A stretch of DNA of 64,000 nt from Knoxdaviesia capensis (lineage: Eukaryota > Ascomycota > Sordariomycetes > Microascales > Gondwanamycetaceae): NCBI GenBank assembly GCA_001510575.1, contig LNGK01000008.1:4908981-4972980 (forward strand), read 5' to 3'. Numbering within the stretch: position 1 is the first letter of the stretch; each line of letters starts with the position of its first letter. A program made the position numbers and the translations under genes. The notes beneath the pieces are model-generated. The model was given only the letters and a program-made list of their open reading frames with translations. It searched no databases and had not been told where the DNA came from. Positions 11,215-21,681 of the stretch are shown in pieces.

Positions 11215-12815
11215 AGCGCGTATGATTTGATCAACCGAGTCATCACGAAGATGAATCTTGCGATTCAGAAATTCTTTTAGTTGGCTTTGTTCGCAGCCGT
11301 TTCCAAAGGCCTTGGTAAGCTGACAGCACAGCCAAACATGAAAGAATCCTGCGAAATTCTTTCGTCAACCCCGCATCCTCGATTGTATGTTGAAAAATAA
11401 TTAGGGTTGAAGAGAAACCCACCCCAGTCTTAAATGCACAGACCAGCAACGCCGAGAGACTCAATCGGCCACTGTTTTCTGGAACAAATGAGGTCATGTT
11501 GAGAGAGATGGGTTGGGTGCCCCGCCTCTCTGCAGGTATATATGGCTTCGTGATGGTGATAGGTGAGCGGAACCACCACGTTACTACAGAGTGTTTAAGC
11601 CAAGGATACGAAGTTGGCTGTGCTGATCTGCAGGCTTTGTTATGTCGGCTATATATGGCGCTACATGGGCAGAAATTGTTTCACTTCCTGAGTCCTCCGT
11701 GGTTGGGGCGGTTAGAAGAGGGGAAGATAAGCGGCTTGTAGCAGAGAAGACAAGGTTATAAGTCAAACTCCGTTCAACTTGGGCATGTCACATTAGTCTG
11801 TATCCATGCTGATCTTCATTAGCATACCTGAACATGTCATTGGGACCAAGAGAATGATCGATAGAAGGAATCCATTCTCGATCCCTCCATCCATCCCGTT
11901 GTGTGTTGTTTCAGTGATATACAACCCTTACCCTAGATCTTGCACTGGGGCCATAAGTGTATAGTCACGATAGGAGGATACCTTACTGCTGCTGGTGAGT
12001 GACATCATTTTGGTCAGGGCTACCCTGCAAGTGCGTCTGCACAACGTACCTTTCTGAACAAAAAATGGTGCTAACTACCGCAAACAGCACTGCAAGCAGT
12101 ACATGTGGGGAAATGATGGCGATAAGCTAGGGATGTATATTGAGCCGTCTGGGCGGGTTCCTTGATATTTTCTGTTTGTCCTGCATTTCCGGAATCAATT
12201 CTTAACTTTCCCGAAGAAAAACAATAATTCCGTCCTATTCCAGCGGGGTTTCCGGGTTTTTGCGGCTACATACATAACTCAGCCTTTCGTTGATATCCTT
12301 CCCCATATGTAACCAAAAACAATCGATCCTTATCCATCGCGTTCATTTTGTCACTGTTCATTCCTTTTCATCTATTATCGTGTTCATTCGTTATCTGTCA
12401 TTTTTGTCTTTTTGATCCCCCCCGGTGATTGATTCTATCGGCCTTCTCCTCTTCACCATCAGGATTTCTATCGTTTGATTCGGTTCTCTCTGAGAAAGAT
12501 TTACCACGCTTTCTCAGTAAATCGTATTAATCCCCGCATTTGTCACCTCTACGCCGTCGACGTTTCTATGAGACCACGCATTTCTTGCCAGACGCCCTGT
12601 GTGATATCGCCAGGTTGGTGACCCTGCAATCTTTTTTGTGCTCGTCGTGTGTTGATATCATTGCGTTTACGTGTCTATGTGATGTGATCGTGCGACACCT
12701 GGCATCCTGGAGAGTGTCGCGCTAATTTGTTTCCCTCCCAACCGCCAGTCAACGATAGATAGAATGGTTTAATCTTCTCGTTGCCATCGCTGCCTTTTCA
12801 CCTTCAACCGGCAAA
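11215..12815. other. Intergenic region and pyrimidine-rich 5' leader
   Basis: 1.6 kb between the dead retrotransposons and the first gene. Base composition is normal again and only short unsupported ORFs are present. From about 12,180 it becomes pyrimidine-rich, as in long fungal 5' leaders, and probably serves the gene starting at 12,816. I see no RNA gene in it. Confidence 0.5.
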
Positions 12816-15434
12816 ATGCTTTGTCCGATCCACACACGAATCTACGCCCAGTCTGCCTCTTCATGGCAGGGCGCGCCTGCCACCATCTCCAAACTCTCGA
12901 CCCGCGGACTTCATTCTGGTCGGGGACCTTCTCAGTACCCTTATTTCCGCTCCGACTCGTCCAACGGCTCCTCCCGCAATAGGCACCGGCCTTCGAAATA
13001 TTCCCAATCCGACTCTCAGGGCCTCCCCCTATGTTGGGACCGCCTCGTCCGTCTGCGTGGCCAGCGTGGCAGCCTTCTTAAGAAGTCGGCCTGGCACTAC
13101 TGGGACGCTACCTTGGCACGGGCTTCTGCCCAGTTCGCCACTTATTGGGGTCGACCGGCGATATTCCATGCCTATGCCCCGGCATTCTCGGGGAACGGCG
13201 CAAGCCAAATCCCCGTAAGTGCCGTACGGCACTATTGGAGAATCCAACACATTGGCCCAACCTCCGACTTGGATAGCAATGGCAGTCTTTCTGGCCGAAA
13301 TAGAACTGCTTTCAATAAGTCTTTTTCAGTGTCGGCCATTGTTCACGCATCCCAACACAGCGGTGTCGACTATTACATCGACCCAATTACAAACCGGAAG
13401 ATTGCCAAGACCACCGACCCCACCGATGCCCCAGATCTTCACAAGTATGGCCCATTCATGTACCAGGAGGACTCTCGGGTAGACGACACCATTGACCCGC
13501 CTCCAAAATATGAGGATCTTGATGATTATCGAAGTCCGACTATTGAAAGTGGTGTCAACTTGTCAGAGCCACCAGAGGAGAGCCCGAAATATGAGGACCT
13601 TGAGGAATATCGAAGCCCTGACCTCGACGATGCCGTGAACCTTTCAGAGGTATTGGAGGAGAGCCCAAAGTATGACGATCTCGAGGCCTACAGATTTTCT
13701 GAAGAGGTGCAAGATTCCCTAGCTGAATCTGCAGCTGATCCCCCCGCCGATCCGGCTCGCGAATATGATGATCTGGATAAATATGCCGGACCAGTGAAGT
13801 GGAACGAACCTGAAGGCCAACTCCCCCCCAATGAAGAGGAGGTCTCAAAACAGTATCAGGACCTTTCTTTGTATGACGGCCCTATGACATACAACGAACC
13901 CAATGGCAAGCCGCCGATCACCAGCGAAGAAGCATCAAAGGAATATGATGATCTCCACTTATACCAGGACCCTGCTGAGTTTGACGACATTAGCAGTACC
14001 GAATCTGATGCTGCCACTCCGGACCAGACATACCCAGATCTCCACAAGTACAGCGGGCCGGCTCTCTACAACGAACCCGATGGCCAGCCGCCTATGTCCG
14101 CTGAAGAAGCTTCCAAGCTCTACACCGACCTTGACAAGTATGCCGAGCTTGGAAACATCAATGAAGATGACTTCAAGTTTGACCAGGCTCCTCAGCAAGC
14201 TGAACCTCAGTATACCGATCTGCACAAGTATGCTGTTAACCACGGATACAACGAGCGACTTTATGAGAAGCTGAGAGCGAAGATGACTGAGCAGCCCGCG
14301 CAATACAAAGATCTCGGCGAGTATGAGGAGCCCTTTCTCCACAACGAACCCGATGGCAAGCCGGAGGGAGTGAATGCTGTCGAGGATGCTGAGTCGGCAG
14401 CTGGGCTTCGGGAGTATGACGAGAAAGTGAAGGCGGATGACTCCACCGAGCACCTTGAGCAGGAGAAGCTCTCTCTGGATCAAACTTGGGATGATGCCGG
14501 AAATGCCGCTCTGTATAATCTGCGAAAGCATGGCCTCAAGGCAGAGGGCTCGGCCGGCGGCGAAGAGGGCAACATCGATCAAGATATCGAGTCTCTGGAT
14601 GGGTACTTCCCGTCAGTTTCGGGGTTCCACCCGTCCTTCCAGCCTGCGGCTATGGCAGCTGCTGCGGTTCCAGTCATGAAGTCGTATGGCACGCTGAAGG
14701 AAGCCCCCAAGTCCGAGACCGCTGTGGCTGCCGAGTACAAGATTCTGTCTTATGACCCTGCAACCCACCGAATGGCTCTAGCTGGTATGTCCTCGCTTGC
14801 TCCGGACATTGGCAGTCCCGAGGCTTTGTCCAACGCGGTGATGAAACTGAATTATCCCTTCAAGTACCTTGCGTACTTTGCGCCGCTCACCGAAAACGGC
14901 TATGTGTTTGTGGCTGGCGGTGGTGATGTCCTGGTGTTCTGCAAGACCGGTGCGTCGCAGCCCGGCGCGCCTGACCTGGCCGAGTTCGTCGCTGCACAGA
15001 ATGCTGCTGCGGATGCCGTGCGGGATTCCAAGGCATCGGCAATCAGCACGGCGGCGTCAGCCACTATGTCGTCGGACACTGCGGCGTCTGACTCGCGTGT
15101 CAACCCCATCGACATGACGGGTGTGCGGCCGTTGTTGCCATCGCTAGGCAACTCGTCCAGCCCAACCGGATTTGTCAACTACAACCTCCCGCTCTCAGAC
15201 GCTGAATCGCGGCCCAAGCCCCCTCCGCCGTTCCGCATCGAGGAGAGCGTTACCAATCAATTGCCTGCACCCCCCACAAGCGGCCCTGGGAGCAAGACCG
15301 ATGGTGCTGAGGCTGGAAAACGCAAGCCGGGGTACACCCGCCGGGTTGTGGTCGCCGCGGCCACGATCGCGGGCCTAACATATGGCCTTGCTGTGTTGGA
15401 CCGGTCTTTGGCCGGTGCTGCCAGCTTGTTGTAA
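12816..15434 (+). CDS. Repeat-rich protein with YxDLxxY motifs and C-terminal membrane segment
   Basis: An uninterrupted 872-codon frame from an ATG in good context (CAAAATGC). I cannot name the family. The first ~180 residues are rich in Arg, Ser and Ala with few acids, compatible with a mitochondrial presequence. At about 188 begins Y-Y-I-D-P-I-T-N-R-K. Residues ~210-520 carry ten copies of Y-x-D-L-x-x-Y (for example KYEDLDDY, EYDDLDKY, TYPDLHKY) plus a first half-copy PDLHKY, often followed by a P..x-N-E-P-x-G segment. A better ordered region follows near 630-730 (Y-K-I-L-S-Y-D-P-A-T-H-R-M). Near the C-terminus two Arg precede a ~20-residue hydrophobic stretch (VVVAAATIAGLTYGLAVL), a likely membrane anchor. 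Location is inferred; no catalytic motif is visible. Confidence 0.75.
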   Translation: MLCPIHTRIYAQSASSWQGAPATISKLSTRGLHSGRGPSQYPYFRSDSSNGSSRNRHRPSKYSQSDSQGLPLCWDRLVRLRGQRGSLLKKSAWHYWDATLARASAQFATYWGRPAIFHAYAPAFSGNGASQIPVSAVRHYWRIQHIGPTSDLDSNGSLSGRNRTAFNKSFSVSAIVHASQHSGVDYYIDPITNRKIAKTTDPTDAPDLHKYGPFMYQEDSRVDDTIDPPPKYEDLDDYRSPTIESGVNLSEPPEESPKYEDLEEYRSPDLDDAVNLSEVLEESPKYDDLEAYRFSEEVQDSLAESAADPPADPAREYDDLDKYAGPVKWNEPEGQLPPNEEEVSKQYQDLSLYDGPMTYNEPNGKPPITSEEASKEYDDLHLYQDPAEFDDISSTESDAATPDQTYPDLHKYSGPALYNEPDGQPPMSAEEASKLYTDLDKYAELGNINEDDFKFDQAPQQAEPQYTDLHKYAVNHGYNERLYEKLRAKMTEQPAQYKDLGEYEEPFLHNEPDGKPEGVNAVEDAESAAGLREYDEKVKADDSTEHLEQEKLSLDQTWDDAGNAALYNLRKHGLKAEGSAGGEEGNIDQDIESLDGYFPSVSGFHPSFQPAAMAAAAVPVMKSYGTLKEAPKSETAVAAEYKILSYDPATHRMALAGMSSLAPDIGSPEALSNAVMKLNYPFKYLAYFAPLTENGYVFVAGGGDVLVFCKTGASQPGAPDLAEFVAAQNAAADAVRDSKASAISTAASATMSSDTAASDSRVNPIDMTGVRPLLPSLGNSSSPTGFVNYNLPLSDAESRPKPPPPFRIEESVTNQLPAPPTSGPGSKTDGAEAGKRKPGYTRRVVVAAATIAGLTYGLAVLDRSLAGAASLL

Positions 15435-16646
15435 AGATACAACGTGGCCAATCATCCCCGTAACCACTACCCTTTCCTTTGTTAGTTTTTCGTTTTTTTC
15501 TTCTTTTCTGTTCTGAGGATTTACACTTCCGGTAATGTGATTTTTGTGGCAAGAATGCCGCAATCAGCGTTGTCATGGTCGCCCTTCTCCACTCATCCTT
15601 CTCGTTTCTTCTGTTCACTTACTGTTTTTTTTCTTTGTCTCCCCCCCCGTTTCCTTTGTATGATCCCCCGCTTGCCATTTTCATTTCCTTTTTGGCCATG
15701 AACCGCTTCGATGTTTTCGAGAAGGACTCGTTCAAAAGACAGAGGAACAAGCGAAATTTCCTCCTGGATGGAGCGCTTTTTGTAGCGCGCCCCAAGAACG
15801 GTTCTTGTGGCATGAGCTCGGTTTTGCTTTTCTGGTTGTTATCAGGCATATGTATAGCTTCGTTTCTGGTTGTTGTGACTCATTCGGTTGTCAACTTGCA
15901 TGCCCTTTTGTTATTCACTTCCGGGCTTATCTCAATCCAACACGAACCACCATTCGTTGATACTGGCCTTATCAATCTCGTGATCGTGACGTACATCGTA
16001 AACAGCACACGTCTAGCTATAGGTCCTCCGTGTTTCGGAGAGAAAAAGTCGCCACGACGGCACCATATTCCACACTAACAATCACGGACAATTGACAAGC
16101 AAGCACGGAATTGGTATTTTCACGAACCTGAATGTTGGGGTCGGTTTGAAGTTAGATGAGATCAGGGGTCCAATTTGAAGTATCTGCATTAAATCACCGA
16201 AACCAGACGGAAAACGCAACCTCAACCCGAATTATTGCAGATGATCCCGATAGTGCTGCTAAAGAGCATCTCAAAAAAAGCATGGAGATAATAAAAATAG
16301 ACCCAATCCAGAAACACAAAAAAAGCAAAAACTCCCTTCGCCTGAAAATTTTCACAGAAGTCCATGATAGCCCACACGAAAAAAAAAAAAAAACCTTCAA
16401 AACCACCAAATATAACAAGACTTGTGGTACATGGAGACGTTGCCGTCACTGGGAGGACGGTCTCTTGATGTAGTCGCCGATGGGATCCGAGATCGAGGGA
16501 CGTACAATCTGGTAGGAAATCAAGTGCTCAAAGTGACAAATTATGTGCTCGGATCCTAGAGCGGTAAAAGAAAAGGAGGAGGGGATCTGAAGATCCCGCG
16601 CTATCAGCCGACAGCCAATTGAAGCTTGTTGGGGGGGCTTGTTTAA
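15435..16646. other. Intergenic region (3' ends of two convergent genes)
   Basis: 1.2 kb between the stop codons at 15,434 (+) and 16,647 (-). T-rich just after 15,434 and A-rich near 16,260-16,400, as expected for 3' untranslated regions. The open frames in it are low-complexity and show no recognisable protein. Confidence 0.45.
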
Positions 16647-17363
16647 TCACCCGCGCTCCGTGAACCCGGGTGTATTGTGCATCTCGCCGATGCCCTTCAT
16701 CTGGATCTCCCGCTTGCGGTCCTCGGAGTTCCAGCTCTGGCGTCTGGGCACCAGGCTGGGCATCCACTCGGGGGCAGCAGCAGCCGCATCGGCCGCCGTC
16801 ACGTCGGCGTGGTCACCGTGGGCGCATGGCCGGGTCAGGCTGCGCGTAATAGCGGAGAACGGCGACACGGGGCGGCCGGGCGACGGAGTGCGCGCGGAGC
16901 TGCCGCTGCCGGGCGGGAAGAGGAAGTGGTGCGAGGTGGTGTGCTGGCGCGTGTGGTGCGGGCAGTCGGCCGGGGCGGTGGCGTCGTGGCTGTGGCACCG
17001 CGAGTGCGCGTGCGGGTAGCAGCCCGGCACGGTGCACCAGGCGGTTGTGGGGTGGGTGACGCCGGGGCCGGAGTGGGATGTGGGCGCGCCGGGGGCGGTG
17101 GCAGTGGCGATGGAAGAAGAGGAAGAGACTGCCGGGAGGGACGAGGCGGATGTCCGCGGCGACGAGGATTCCTCGACGCCGAGAGAGTGAGTAGACGGGG
17201 TCATGGGTGGTTGAGTTGGGGCCTCGTGGCTAGAAGGGAGGGAGGAAGAAGAGACTTCTTGTGTCGGGGGTTCCGCTGTGGCTGCAGTCTGATGAGACTC
17301 CGGTTGTGGTGCGAACAGTGGAGAGCGCGACAGGTTATGGATTGAATGTAGTGATGTCCACAT
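16647..17363 (-). CDS. Small Ser/Pro-rich conserved fungal protein
   Basis: 238 codons on the minus strand, starting at the ATG at 17,363. The frame stays open further upstream, but there it encodes a Tyr-only run from a GTA/GTAGTA repeat that looks like 5' leader. The protein is low-complexity (Ser, Pro, Thr, Ala). A His/Cys-rich patch lies at about 125-165 (C-T-V-P-G-C..H-x-H..C-H-S-H..C-P-H-H). The tail, roughly P-R-R-Q-S-W-N-x-E-D-x-K-R-E-I-Q...G-F-T-E, resembles a C-terminal signature I associate with small uncharacterised fungal proteins. Function unknown; the tail is the main support for this being a real gene. Confidence 0.6.
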   Translation of the reverse strand: MWTSLHSIHNLSRSPLFAPQPESHQTAATAEPPTQEVSSSSLPSSHEAPTQPPMTPSTHSLGVEESSSPRTSASSLPAVSSSSSIATATAPGAPTSHSGPGVTHPTTAWCTVPGCYPHAHSRCHSHDATAPADCPHHTRQHTTSHHFLFPPGSGSSARTPSPGRPVSPFSAITRSLTRPCAHGDHADVTAADAAAAAPEWMPSLVPRRQSWNSEDRKREIQMKGIGEMHNTPGFTERG

Positions 17364-19889
17364 GAGGTGTAAGTGGGTTGCAGATGGAGATGGTATATAG
17401 AATGATAAGAAACAGGAGTAGTAGTAGTTGTAGTAGTAGTAGTAGATAATGTAACAGTAGTAGTTGTAAGTGGAATAGTAATAGAAGAAAACGAAGCACT
17501 TCCGCCCCAAAGCACGGGAAAGCAGGTCCGCTATCTTTATATAGTCCGTCGACCTAAGCTCCTTCCCGCTGACCGCTGGCATTTGGTCTCTTTGACAGCT
17601 CCCCCCTCATGAGATCATTCCCCAATCATTCCACTTCTAGCCCGAACCAGTAATCGAATACGACAGAAACATACTGATAAAGGACATAGTTTGGGGTGTT
17701 CCTCTCTCCACTTCTCAGCCTATCTTCGGGAGGCGGGATAAGGAAGGAAAGGCAGACATGGTCCTTCCCCAGGCCCCGGTACCGGAAAAGAACATACAGT
17801 GTGTCATTCCCCCAGAAAAAAAAAAGTGTGTCCCTCACGCAAATACCACGCCGACATTGCATCAGAAGGAAGGAAAGCGAACATGTCACCCTGCCTGCCT
17901 GTCAAATGGGAACCCCCCTTCCCCCAAGAAAAATGTATATAAAAATTAAATAAATTTAAAATAATTTAAAATAAAAATTTCCCCCGAGGATCCCCAAAGG
18001 GCCCCGAAGCCAAGAGGGAGAATCTGGGCAGTTCTGGATTGCTGTGGTGCTGATTTTTGGCCACGGGCACATCACGCCAGAAATCTCAAGTTTTCCAAGA
18101 CCTGGGCCCAGAGGTCGGAAAGCTAAATCTGCCCACAATTTCTGTGTTTGCTCCGGTTGGTGATTTTTTGCTTCCGAGGCTGTGCTTAAGCGCACTGTAT
18201 ACCCCAACACCACCCCCAAAAAATATCAGGGTTCATTTTCGGCGTTCGGGCAACTTATCGTTCGTTGCCTGTCAAACACGGCACTTTCTTTCTGCTGCTT
18301 TGACTTCCCCGGATATGATTTGTCTTCTCTCTTTTCCTGTGTTTCTGCTTCAATTGCCCCCCAGTTATTTTCTCTTCTTCCGGTGTTGCTTTCTTCTACT
18401 GCATTCGTCGTCTGAGATGCTGGCTTCTGCTTCCTTTGTAGCCACAGTAGACCCACAGTGCCACGCACGGCCCTTTCCGTCGCCGAACCCCACTTTACCG
18501 TCCCGGAATCCGGCGGCTCGGAGTTTCTCGGGCGGCTGCTGACATGAGCGCCTGTATCTGGCTCTTATTGGCTGGACGGCTACTGCTGGAGCGAAACACG
18601 GTACAAGGTCAGAATTCCGGGATGCCGAACACAAGAGTCAAGGCGCGTGGCTGGAATAATCAGCGTGAATTTTTTTTTTCTTTTTTCCTCTTGCGGCCTG
18701 TTGGCATCTTTCGTCATTGAGCGTTTGCTAGGATCAAGGATCGGCCAGCAAACTTTCCCCAAAAAGCCGTCTGCCATCTCCCCCATCAGATCACATCGTC
18801 TCATTTTTTTTTCTTCTTCAGATTCTCCCTCCCTGCGAACCTATCACACAGCCCCCCCTCGCCAGAGTGTGTTGGCCAACTACCAAAAGCTCGTGCTCCG
18901 ATCGGTGCAGTGCGGCGGTAGTTGGCCGTGTTCCCCAGAATTCTGCAGACCACTTGACTTTGCATGCCTCGTCCTCTTCTTGCTTTAAAAATAGGTACAG
19001 CACTTATCTCGCATGGAACTAATCGGGGGACCCAGGTACGCATTTCGGTGCGATGGTGCTGTACGCTTCTGGCCGATTCCAGACCGCGATCGATCGATCG
19101 GTTGTGTCCATTCGCCGAAAACCCCGAGGCCCGCATGTGTAAACCGAATAAACCTATCGGCACGCAGACGAATCCCGTGTCCCAAAGCTTGTGATTTTGG
19201 ACCTTGCTTGCCTGGCCTGGCCCGGCTTGGCCTGGCCCATGTTTATCGGGGTCCGGACATGCCCCAGTCATCTGAGTTTCCATTCCCAACACAGAACACA
19301 CTCCTAGTCACAGAACATGTCAAAAGAAGCATGGAGAGGAACACAGAAAAGCCAGTCAATTAGAAAGTGCTGTACGAGAAAAGAGCAGAAAGTCAAGAAA
19401 CGCCGCGCGCTATGCTGCTAAACCTGCTCGCCAAGGAAAAGGAAGAAGAACCAAGCCTGTCGCCGGGAGGTCTAGAAGAACGGAAAAGAAGCACCCGCCA
19501 TGCGAGTCGTGAGGTCTTCGCCTGTCAGTTTCTGTCTCAGAGCACACTTGTGCAAGCTAGTACAGGACATAACCACCCCAAATTGCAAATCAACGAACCT
19601 CCGCCCAAAATATCATGCCACTGCATGCACTGCACTTTCTCTGCCGACCTCCGAAACCGAAACACAAAGCACCATAACCACCCCTCACAAGTGCCAGAAA
19701 CACTGGAGAAATATTTTGACATCCCAACTCTCAGAAACAACAAAAAACCAGACGTATTAACAGAAACGCGAAAAAAGGAACGATCATCTACTGTTCATGA
19801 TGATAAGCCCCCCTTTGGAGAGAAGAAGGCTCCGAAATGAGTAAGGAAGGACAGGGGCCAGTGCGTCGGAAGATTAGCGACTGGCATAT
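17364..19889. other. Intergenic region
   Basis: 2.5 kb between the 5' end of the small Ser/Pro-rich gene and the 3' end of the FHA gene. It contains poly-A/T and poly-C runs and a CCTGGC-rich stretch at 19,203-19,240. ORFs are short and none carries a recognisable domain or convincing splice pattern. Confidence 0.45.
17397..17475. repeat. GTA/TAG trinucleotide microsatellite in the 5' leader
   Basis: A run of imperfect GTA/TAG triplets just upstream of the ATG at 17,363 (minus gene). In the minus frame it would read as Tyr codons, which is why I place the start downstream of it. Confidence 0.6.
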
Positions 19890-21681
19890 CTATGGAGTGC
19901 GGGGACGCTTCCAGTAGTATTGCTATTGTTGTGAATACGTCGAGGTTAGTTGGCGGTGAACAAAACGAATGTGGACACGTGTTGGAAGAGAAGCTTACCT
20001 TGTGTTGCTTACGGCAGGCACGGAGACTCGGTTTCCGCAGACCATCGACAACAGCAGCACGGCGCTGCTCATCATCGTCCTTCTCTGGGACGTAGTAGTA
20101 CTCGCTCTCAAGGGCTTTGCCGGCAGCGTCCTTTCCAGTGCGAGGGATGATACCAATGCAGATGGTCTCTTCAATAACGCGACGCAGAGACTCCTTGGTA
20201 AGATCCTTCTTCTCCTCAATGGGGAGATTCTGGAGGATGGTCGACAGCGGGGTCGACGAAAGACGCGAAAATGCCAATTGGTTGACAACGTGATTGGCAA
20301 CCTCGACCGCGTTCTCCACGAGAGGAACAGGCTCAGCCTCAGGTTCAACACTCTCGGTAGCGGGAGCAGCGACGACAATCGGCGAAGAGGCGGGGATATC
20401 GGGGGTGGGAGCCTTGAAATCTTCGGGGATCGGCGATACGAACTGCGCGCGCTGATGGTATTTGGCCATATGCTTGGACGATGACTTCGCGGGAACCTTG
20501 GGAGACTTGGTGGAAATCAAGGCGAAACGGCTGGAGATGTTGGCGCCAAAAGGACCGAACGAGTGCACAATCGGGTCGTTCTCCTCATCAGGGTCGTTGT
20601 CATCCTCCAGATCGCTCAGCTCGGACGACGAGAACGACTCGGCAACCATGGTGATGTGGCTGGCATTGGGGTCAAGAGCAGGAAGCTGGGGGTCGTTGTT
20701 TTCGTCGGCACTGGCATCCTCATATATCTCAACGGCATCGCCCGAGCCACCCAAGCCAAGGCTAGGGGACATAAGGTTCTGAGAGTGACGGGCGCTAGAG
20801 AGGTTGGCAGCAACCATGGCCGAGGGGGACACGGGGGACTCAAGACGAGCTCCGCGAGAAAGCGGGCTAGAAGGGAGGCCGGGGGTAATGACGTGAGCCG
20901 GAGAATCGGCGTCGGGGCGCTGGGGAGAGGAGTCCCACGAAGATTCATCCGAGGCTTGTGCAGCGCAAGGCTGGCGAGCACTGTCAGCCTTGGCAGAGGC
21001 AGCCTTGGCAGCCGAGGAGCGCTTCGGCCAGTTGATGCGGACACGGGCGTCCTGCACATCGACCATGATTTCCGAGCCCTCCGTCTCGCAAGTGAACGAG
21101 TCGCCCTTCAGGAGTTCGTAGCTGTGTCCTTGGCAATGCAACTTAAGGCCATTCCAACCGGAGCAAGTAACTTCGACCTTGTTGGGCTCGAGGAGAGACG
21201 TGGCGGGGATGAAACGCGCGCGAACGTGGACACGGGACACAAGACGGCTAGCAGAGAGCTGCACATCGGACGAGTTGCTGGAACGGCCCATCAGAACAAC
21301 CTCGCCACTCTCCTGGAGTCTGACAGTGGGGACGGCGGACAGCGGGGCGCGCTCGATGAGGGCCTGGTGAGAAGTGCGGTTCGGGCCGGTGATGAGGTGG
21401 ACGGGGTGTTGAGTTCCGCCGGGCGACGACGACATGATACCGGTGCTAGAGGTAGCTTGCGGAGTCGGGTATCTCATGTGAGCGGGGCGGCCGATCGAGT
21501 CTTGAAGAGCCTGGCGCTTCATGGGACGCGGCAGACCGGGCGACGAGGTCAGAGGCTCGAAGGCGGGGAGGAGGCTGGCGGCAGGACGCTTGGTTCCGGC
21601 CAGCTGGGCCCGAGGTGCGGGCAGGGCCGGCTCGGCCATTGGCTTGGAGGGTGAGGAATTCACCATTCCGAGGTGGGCCAT
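19890..21681 (-). CDS. FHA-domain protein, Tos4/Plm2-like
   Basis: Two exons on the minus strand: 21,681-19,999 and 19,922-19,890; the 76-bp intron has GTAAGC...CTAAC...AATAG. Product 571 aa. The start is ATG at 21,681 (M-A-H-L-G-M); the frame extends upstream only with a TTG. A forkhead-associated domain lies at about 115-220, with the phosphothreonine-binding pattern G-R-S-S at ~132 and S-R-V-H at ~149. The rest is mostly disordered, Ser/Pro- and acid-rich, with a conserved-looking helical segment near 480-560 ending in a short basic tail from exon 2. Family knowledge: yeast Tos4 and Plm2 are FHA proteins of G1/S and DNA-damage control, made under SBF/MBF. Three ACGCGT (MCB) boxes upstream fit that regulation. 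The family assignment is by architecture. Confidence 0.8.

Noticed and set aside
13215..13329. Consensus-like intron (GTAAGT...TTTTTCAG) inside the repeat-protein gene
   Set aside because: It is 115 bp and its removal would shift the frame away from the clearly coding Y-Y-I-D-P-I-T-N-R-K and repeat region, so I kept the gene intronless.
15575..16078. 167-codon ORF after the repeat-protein gene
   Set aside because: Low-complexity Phe/Ser/Pro start from a T-rich 3' untranslated region; no domain.
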